From Fervidobacterium_A thailandense (GTDB lineage: Bacteria > Thermotogota > Thermotogae > Thermotogales > Fervidobacteriaceae): 64,000 bases of DNA. Position 1 is the first letter of the stretch. Each line of letters begins with the position of its first letter. The notes beneath the pieces are model-generated. The model had not been told where the DNA came from and did no database searches. It saw only the letters and a program-made list of their open reading frames with translations. The DNA lies in NCBI RefSeq assembly GCF_041505935.1, contig NZ_CP140110.1. One strand, written 5' to 3'. This document shows, one piece after another, positions 59,432 through 64,000 of this stretch. Position numbers and translations under genes: made by a program.

Positions 59432-60838
59432 TCAGGACAAAACGATTCTGTAAAACGTGAAGTAGTCCGAATTGTAACTCCAGAAAACCAGTTTAGAGCT
59501 TAGGGTAAATCCCAAGGTTGACTTTACAAGGTCACCCACATCGATGAACACTTTAAACTCGTAATTCGTGATCCTGGCGAAATCGTTGAATATTGGAAAG
59601 TCTTTCAGCTTCTTCCTTGTCCTCTCCAGTTGGAGGTACCGCTCCTTGCTTAACAATCCTACGAAAAATTTGTTACTATACTTGAATATGTGGAGCTGAG
59701 TAGCACCCAATTGTAGATACCACTCTTGCTTCTGAACATCACCCCTGGCACCAACTTTTGAAAGCTGAACTTCGAAATCTTTTCCCACAAAATTGTCAAA
59801 AATAAATAGAAACTCTCCAGTTTCGATTCTTCCAGTGGTATACACGCTTGTCGACAGACTCGTGAGGTACTCAAATAGAGAGATTAACTTTGTAAGCTCA
59901 CCCTCAGTGCCTTTAAACCAACTCTTCATTGACGCAATAACATTCTCGGTGTTTTGCGAGCTGATAACCATGTAGTAATTCCACGCGTTCGGCAATTCTA
60001 AAATTGCATCACTTGACTTCTTACTCACAAGCTTGGTTTTGTTCCTCTGCTCAATCGTAAAGTTGAACGATCCAGCCGAGGCAGTTGAATAAAAGATTAT
60101 CTGTTCCGCATTCTCCCACTTCACAACACCGGTGCCAGGCATCTCGAGTTTGAGAGCACCCGGTTTTGCGTATCCACTAACCAAGAATGTACCTGCACGA
60201 AGCCTGTCGAAATCCCTTACGCTTCTTGCAAGTTGCATTTCCGGGGTTGCGTAGGTCTTGAGGGCAAGTTCGAGTGCCTGTTTGCTTCCAGCAACGACGA
60301 GGTATCTTCCTGATACTCCACAGAACAGGGAATCCCCGATAATGTAGTTCGTTCCAACCTGCTTGTAACTCAAAGAGAGTAAATAAGCTAAAGCTCGCGG
60401 CAGTTTCTGCGGATTTTTGGTTTCAAAGACCACGATCGCGTTGGATGCCAAAGTCTTGATAAGTTCAAAATAGTAGTTTAGGTCGAACGCCACAAATTCC
60501 ATAAGATTTACGTCGAGGCCTTTTGAGGCGAAGAGTACGTCGCTTGATATGGCGTCCGTCACAACCTCCGGATCGATTCCCGTTCTGTATTTCATATCCT
60601 CAAGGAGCCTCAGAAACGCATCTTCAAACCCCAAACCCTTTCTATCAAGCACGAATTTGAAAAACGTCACTTTTTTCAATTCCTGGTACCACGAACCACC
60701 TTTGGAGAAGCGAAGAACAAAATCGTAGTCCTTGTGAACGAAACTAAAAATATCAGAATTCGCAAGCATGTTGGATGTAAACACTGTGATGAGTAGAATT
60801 AAAACAAAAACCTCCAGTCTTTTCAAAAACTGGTTCAT
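59432..60838 (-). CDS. Secreted or membrane protein of unknown function (DUF3352-like shape)
   Basis: A 468-residue protein with an N-terminal hydrophobic helix that may be a signal or anchor (residues ~10-27), then a long alpha/beta region rich in Lys/Phe/Tyr with many short beta strands; it recalls DUF3352-type proteins but this is not firm. No catalytic motif is seen. ATG overlaps the tlyA stop by four bases (ATGA), so it is translated with tlyA. It sits just before cheA. Confidence 0.65.
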   Translation of the reverse strand: MNQFLKRLEVFVLILLITVFTSNMLANSDIFSFVHKDYDFVLRFSKGGSWYQELKKVTFFKFVLDRKGLGFEDAFLRLLEDMKYRTGIDPEVVTDAISSDVLFASKGLDVNLMEFVAFDLNYYFELIKTLASNAIVVFETKNPQKLPRALAYLLSLSYKQVGTNYIIGDSLFCGVSGRYLVVAGSKQALELALKTYATPEMQLARSVRDFDRLRAGTFLVSGYAKPGALKLEMPGTGVVKWENAEQIIFYSTASAGSFNFTIEQRNKTKLVSKKSSDAILELPNAWNYYMVISSQNTENVIASMKSWFKGTEGELTKLISLFEYLTSLSTSVYTTGRIETGEFLFIFDNFVGKDFEVQLSKVGARGDVQKQEWYLQLGATQLHIFKYSNKFFVGLLSKERYLQLERTRKKLKDFPIFNDFARITNYEFKVFIDVGDLVKSTLGFTLSSKLVFWSYNSDYFTFYRIVLS

Positions 60839-61623
60839 CCATTATCCTCCCAGGCTCTTTCTACAACTGTTATTATATCACCATCGATAATTTCGTTGCA
60901 AACATTTTTTTCTCCACCCACACGGAAGACCGCGAAGAATTCTATATTACCTTCCGCACCCTTCATCTTGGAATAGGTGAGGTATTCGCAGTCAAAACCA
61001 GCCTCTCTGTAAGTGGTAAGTACCGCTTTTATCGCTTCTACGTGGATCAATTTGTCACGCACGACACCTTTGTGACCCTCTGGAATTTCGAATTGTGGTT
61101 TAATCAGTACGATGATCTTTGTTTTGGCTGATGCAAGCTTTTTAACAGTTTGCACCAACTTTCTGACGGAGATAAATGAGACGTCTATACTTATGAAATC
61201 GAGCTCCTCCGCGATCAAACTCGGATCAAGCTCTTTCGCGTTCGCGCGAATCGGGACGACTCGCTGGTCTCTCTTTAACTTCTCGTGTAACTGCTCAACG
61301 TTCACATCAACAGCGTAAACCTTCGATGCACCATGCTGGAGAAAGAAATCGACAAACCCTCCTGTTGACGAACCTATGTCACACACAATCTTCCCCGTGA
61401 GCTCAACTGGAAACTCTTCGAATAGTCCCTCGAGCTTGTAACCTGCTCTACTGACGTACTTCAAATTCTCAACTACTTCTACCACGTCCCCCGGGGATAC
61501 TTTCTTCGAAACCTTTGTGCACACAATTCCATTGACCTTAACGTGGCCATTCTCGACCACCCAACGGGCTTTCGACCTCGACTCGACGAGACCCTTTTCC
61601 ACCAAAAAAACGTCTAAACGCAT
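60835..61623 (-). CDS. tlyA: TlyA-family rRNA 2'-O-methyltransferase (S4 + FtsJ domains)
   Basis: A 262-residue protein: an S4 RNA-binding domain (residues ~1-60, 'MRLDVFLVEKGLVESRSKARWVVENGHVKVNG' in part) and an FtsJ-type methyltransferase with 'VCDIGSSTGGFVDFFLQHGASKVYAVDV' (partly quoted). TlyA methylates cytidines in 16S and 23S rRNA. The ATG at 61623 overlaps the preceding stop (TGATG). The name 'hemolysin' attached to the family is a historical label. Confidence 0.95.
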   Translation of the reverse strand: MRLDVFLVEKGLVESRSKARWVVENGHVKVNGIVCTKVSKKVSPGDVVEVVENLKYVSRAGYKLEGLFEEFPVELTGKIVCDIGSSTGGFVDFFLQHGASKVYAVDVNVEQLHEKLKRDQRVVPIRANAKELDPSLIAEELDFISIDVSFISVRKLVQTVKKLASAKTKIIVLIKPQFEIPEGHKGVVRDKLIHVEAIKAVLTTYREAGFDCEYLTYSKMKGAEGNIEFFAVFRVGGEKNVCNEIIDGDIITVVERAWEDNG

Positions 61624-62981
61624 CAATTCTGAAGATCCAGCACCCACGTTCCCACATCCGTTAGAAGGAACATCTTATTTGATTTCACGAAGAAAAAGAA
61701 TACCTCGTTCCCGATGAACGTGTCTTCAAGGAAAATCCCAAAGTTTGTTCTAAAAAGTCTTGTAACGCTGGGGTATACGGGTTGTGAATAGAGGTAACGA
61801 TCAGTCCCAGAAGGTTCCCGAAAACTTGAGACCACCTTTTTCTTAAGAGTTTTACCAAATTCCAAAACTCTGTCCGTGGTCTCGATTAAAATTCCACTCT
61901 CAGTTCTACCAAGTCTCTTAAAATCGGGAAAACGGTCGTTGTAAATTATTCTGCGTGTTTTGATGTCAAGAACATAAAAATTTCCGGCAACATCAAGAAT
62001 CGTAAGCAAACCATCGTAAACCAGGAAGTCCACGGGCGTTTGGGAAACTTTCATCCTCCAGGAAAGTGAGGAATCGGAAACACTACCATCCGCGAAAAGA
62101 ACAATGTTATCCCATATCGCCAAAACTCTGAGGTTGTTCCAGATAGTTCTCGTTCCTTCGATCATTCTGTCCACGTAAAGTTGACGCGCCCCACTAGTAA
62201 CTATTGGAATTTCGTAAAGAGCCCTTAGGAGATCGTCCTGAGTGTTGAACTTGAGCTTCGGATCGTAAACCTCGCCAGAAAATGTCACCATGCCAGGTAC
62301 GTAATCGAGATTCCTTGAGACAAGGAGTGGTAGTCCGTAGCCAGGTATGATCTTCAGCTCACCATCTCTACCAACGAACACGGTATCGGGAACAGTTTTT
62401 TGAAATTCGGCACGCTTAGTTTCCGTACTTTCAGCTGATTCTTCACTTAACGAGGGCTCAAAACCCGTCCGCTTCAGGATTTCGCTTAACACAAGAGAAA
62501 GGTTTTCAAAGTTAAGATGATCGGCTGGAATGGAAAAAATTATTTCTTCCCCACAAGAAAACGTACGAAAGTCGACAAGCCTCTCGTCCCGGTGAACGTG
62601 AACGTTTATCTCAGCAACTATCTTCCGCTCAAGTTCATCGCTTGTTTGGTTTGTAAAGAGTTTGTAGGAAGTTTCGCGATCCTCCAGAGGTACACACCCA
62701 AGTTCAACCAACACCCGTCCAACAGCGTAACGCAAATCGGGAGGAATTTCCGCCCCATAGTATTTCAGTTGAACGAGCGGTAGGTTATACCATCTTTCCA
62801 GAAGGAGTTCGAACAGTGCACTACCTGTGGAACTTCCAACCTCCAACGATATTTGGGTGTATGCGGGAACTATGCTTAGAACAAGACACGGTACAAGAAT
62901 AAGCCATGCGGTGGTGCCAATCCTGCGGATTCCGTACGATCTTTCGATAGCAATACCTCCTCGATCCTTTCCGGTGGCCAT
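61623..62981 (-). CDS. Secreted protein of unknown function
   Basis: Up to 452 residues with a signal-peptide-like segment, then a beta-rich protein that I do not recognise. The C-terminal half contains repeated 'WNNLRVLAIWDNIVLFADG' and 'LLTILDVAGNFYVLDIKTRRI' strings that look like a beta-propeller of PQQ type; the N-terminal half has 'LVELGCVPLEDRETSYKLF' with no known motif. The ATG at 62981 has no good site; GAGGAGG stands seven bases before an ATC at 62948, which would give a compact signal peptide starting 'ERSYGIRR'. It overlaps the end of truA and precedes tlyA. Confidence 0.62.
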   Translation of the reverse strand: MATGKDRGGIAIERSYGIRRIGTTAWLILVPCLVLSIVPAYTQISLEVGSSTGSALFELLLERWYNLPLVQLKYYGAEIPPDLRYAVGRVLVELGCVPLEDRETSYKLFTNQTSDELERKIVAEINVHVHRDERLVDFRTFSCGEEIIFSIPADHLNFENLSLVLSEILKRTGFEPSLSEESAESTETKRAEFQKTVPDTVFVGRDGELKIIPGYGLPLLVSRNLDYVPGMVTFSGEVYDPKLKFNTQDDLLRALYEIPIVTSGARQLYVDRMIEGTRTIWNNLRVLAIWDNIVLFADGSVSDSSLSWRMKVSQTPVDFLVYDGLLTILDVAGNFYVLDIKTRRIIYNDRFPDFKRLGRTESGILIETTDRVLEFGKTLKKKVVSSFREPSGTDRYLYSQPVYPSVTRLFRTNFGIFLEDTFIGNEVFFFFVKSNKMFLLTDVGTWVLDLQN

Positions 62982-63619
62982 TGATGAGTTCCAACCTTTA
63001 CCAGATTCGCAACGATACTTCTGACCATTCCACGCAAAAAAGAGATACCTTCCACTCGGATCAGTATCAACTCACGTCTAAGCTTCACAACTCGCACGTT
63101 AAAGATAGTTTTAACGGTGTTCTCCTTTTCTTCGTCCTTCTTGCTGAACGCAGCAAAATCGTGCGTACCAACTAAAAATCTTGCCCCTTTTCTCATAGCT
63201 TCAATGTCGAGTTCGTACGGGAACCACCAGACGTACCTTTGCAGGAAAAGATCTTTGAACTCACTGTTCAGTATGTAGTAGTGGTATATGCGTTTTTTTG
63301 CCTCGTAGCGTGGGTTGAACTTATCGTGCGTAAACCAAACTCTCCTCACGTAGATATCACCAGGTAAGTTGGCATTTAAGGCGTTCCGTATATCGTTTTC
63401 GGACAACCTTGGATTCGGACAATCGAACGCGGCCACCTGGCCACACGCATGTACACCCGTGTCCGTCCGTCCAGCCGCCACTGTGGGAACTTTCACCTTG
63501 AAGATCCTCTCCAAAGCCTTCTCCAACTCTCCTTGGACTGTACGAACCGAAGGTTGGATCTGGTAGCCGTAAAAATCCGTGCCGTCGTAGGAAAATTCTA
63601 TTGCAACCCTTTTATACAC
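62876..63619 (-). CDS. truA: tRNA pseudouridine(38-40) synthase TruA
   Basis: A 247-residue pseudouridine synthase with the catalytic Asp53 in AAGRTDTGVHA and typical 'FHKGKFNPRYEAKKRIYHYYI'-style region ('DKFNPRYEAKKR'). It modifies the anticodon arm of tRNAs. GTG start with GGAGG upstream, overlapping the end of the GGDEF gene by eight bases. Its C-terminus overlaps the next gene. Confidence 0.96.
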   Translation of the reverse strand: MYKRVAIEFSYDGTDFYGYQIQPSVRTVQGELEKALERIFKVKVPTVAAGRTDTGVHACGQVAAFDCPNPRLSENDIRNALNANLPGDIYVRRVWFTHDKFNPRYEAKKRIYHYYILNSEFKDLFLQRYVWWFPYELDIEAMRKGARFLVGTHDFAAFSKKDEEKENTVKTIFNVRVVKLRRELILIRVEGISFLRGMVRSIVANLVKVGTHQWPPERIEEVLLSKDRTESAGLAPPHGLFLYRVLF

Positions 63620-64000
63620 CGATGGCCCTACCTCCTCCGGATTTTTTCACGGTTCTGAGTGCCACCTTCAATTTTTCGAGCAACTCTTCAAGATTCATCC
63701 CGTCAGATGGAAATTTTGCGACACTCGAGCTCAGGCTCACCTTGAACCCCCGCGCCCTCAGCTCGCTCATAACCCTCTCGGCCAACAAGAGACCATCGGT
63801 TTTACTATTACTGTGCAAACATACGAAGAATTCATCACCGGAAAAAGTGTAAAAACCCAAGTTTTCAAGGGCCTCGGACAAAAATTTTCCGGTCGCCGAG
63901 ATAAGCTCGTCACCGGACCTGAAACCGTTCTTCAAATTGTACTCCTCGAAATCGTCCACGTCTATTAAAACAAGAACAAAGCTCTTTTCCGAGCTAATTA
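63612..64000 (-). CDS. GGDEF-domain protein, C-terminal part (start outside window)
   Basis: Open to the window end, so only the last ~129 residues of a GGDEF domain are visible: 'VLVLIDVDDFEEYN' (metal-binding region), then the signature reading FSGDEFFV, with Ser in the first Gly position (SGDEF), and the ending 'LEELLEKLKVALRTVKKSGGGRAIGV' (partly quoted). SGDEF is a known active variant. No EAL domain is seen after it. The gene overlaps truA by eight bases. Whether it makes c-di-GMP cannot be settled from the part present. The inhibitory RxxD site is not seen before SGDEF. Confidence 0.88.
   Translation of the reverse strand, partial: ISSEKSFVLVLIDVDDFEEYNLKNGFRSGDELISATGKFLSEALENLGFYTFSGDEFFVCLHSNSKTDGLLLAERVMSELRARGFKVSLSSSVAKFPSDGMNLEELLEKLKVALRTVKKSGGGRAIGV

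Noticed and set aside
1..64000. CRISPR arrays, tRNA or rRNA genes, insertion sequences and toxin-antitoxin pairs.
   Set aside because: No repeated spacer pattern, cloverleaf, terminal repeats with transposase, or small paired toxin genes were found on reading both strands.

Overview
The window reads as chromosomal DNA of a thermophilic Thermotogales bacterium, most likely Fervidobacterium or a close relative. This rests on the gene set (short PurH, TM287-type ABC half-transporter, compact CheA/CheW/CheY with FliO/P/Q, single Xer recombinase, WhiA-YvcK-RapZ cluster, QueH, SigH-like sigma factor), a secreted subtilase whose pro-domain and triad spacing resemble fervidolysin, very dense gene packing with 1-4 base stop/start overlaps, strong GGAGG ribosome binding sites and extended TGnTATAAT promoters. 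I see no insertion sequence, prophage, CRISPR array, rRNA or tRNA gene. No gap between genes exceeds 300 bases.

Layout. 1-1419: the end of a DUF4900-like surface or pilus-associated protein. 1471-6628 (minus): diguanylate cyclase, multidomain lipoprotein, subtilase. 6688-11794 (minus): an ABC exporter half, glutamate dehydrogenase, formate-THF ligase. 11926-20754 (plus): a long co-directional run with a PP-loop ATPase, RNase III, Xer, Rel, Dtd, QueH, an unknown protein, an RsbW-like kinase, a DUF212 phosphatase, a lytic transglycosylase and a lone ABC ATPase. 20761-29775: PLP racemase (minus), then purine nucleoside phosphorylase, glycogen phosphorylase, a PatB/MalY-GNAT fusion, a DMT transporter and an ABC-F protein. 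29896-35348: an AT-rich O-antigen-ligase/oligosaccharyltransferase-like giant protein, a type IV prepilin, and a LytS/LytTR two-component pair divergent from the pilin. 35404-50116 (minus): an almost uninterrupted array (PurH, SDR, two SurA-like proteins, LysS, GreA, NrdR, WhiA, YvcK, RapZ, MurI, ZapA-like, coiled coil, dead M50 homologue, B12 radical SAM, CoaX). 50241-55132: MBL hydrolase and ComB-like (plus), a minus-strand group with a SigH-like factor, YqeG, a NagD-type phosphatase and Mini-RNase III, then Tmk. 55151-64000 (minus): a tightly packed operon running GGDEF protein, TruA, unknown, TlyA, unknown, CheA, CheW, CheY, FliO, FliP, FliQ.

Most of the window is housekeeping. The most unusual points are: the oligosaccharyltransferase-like protein beside a prepilin and a two-component pair, with an operator-like inverted repeat in the divergent promoter region; the PatB/MalY-GNAT fusion; a site-2-protease homologue whose HExxH has become RExxR; an unpaired degenerate-site ABC exporter half; a perfect 12-bp hairpin in the gdhA leader; and several genes whose best ribosome binding site points to a non-standard start codon. 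All calls come from reading the sequence; no database search was run.
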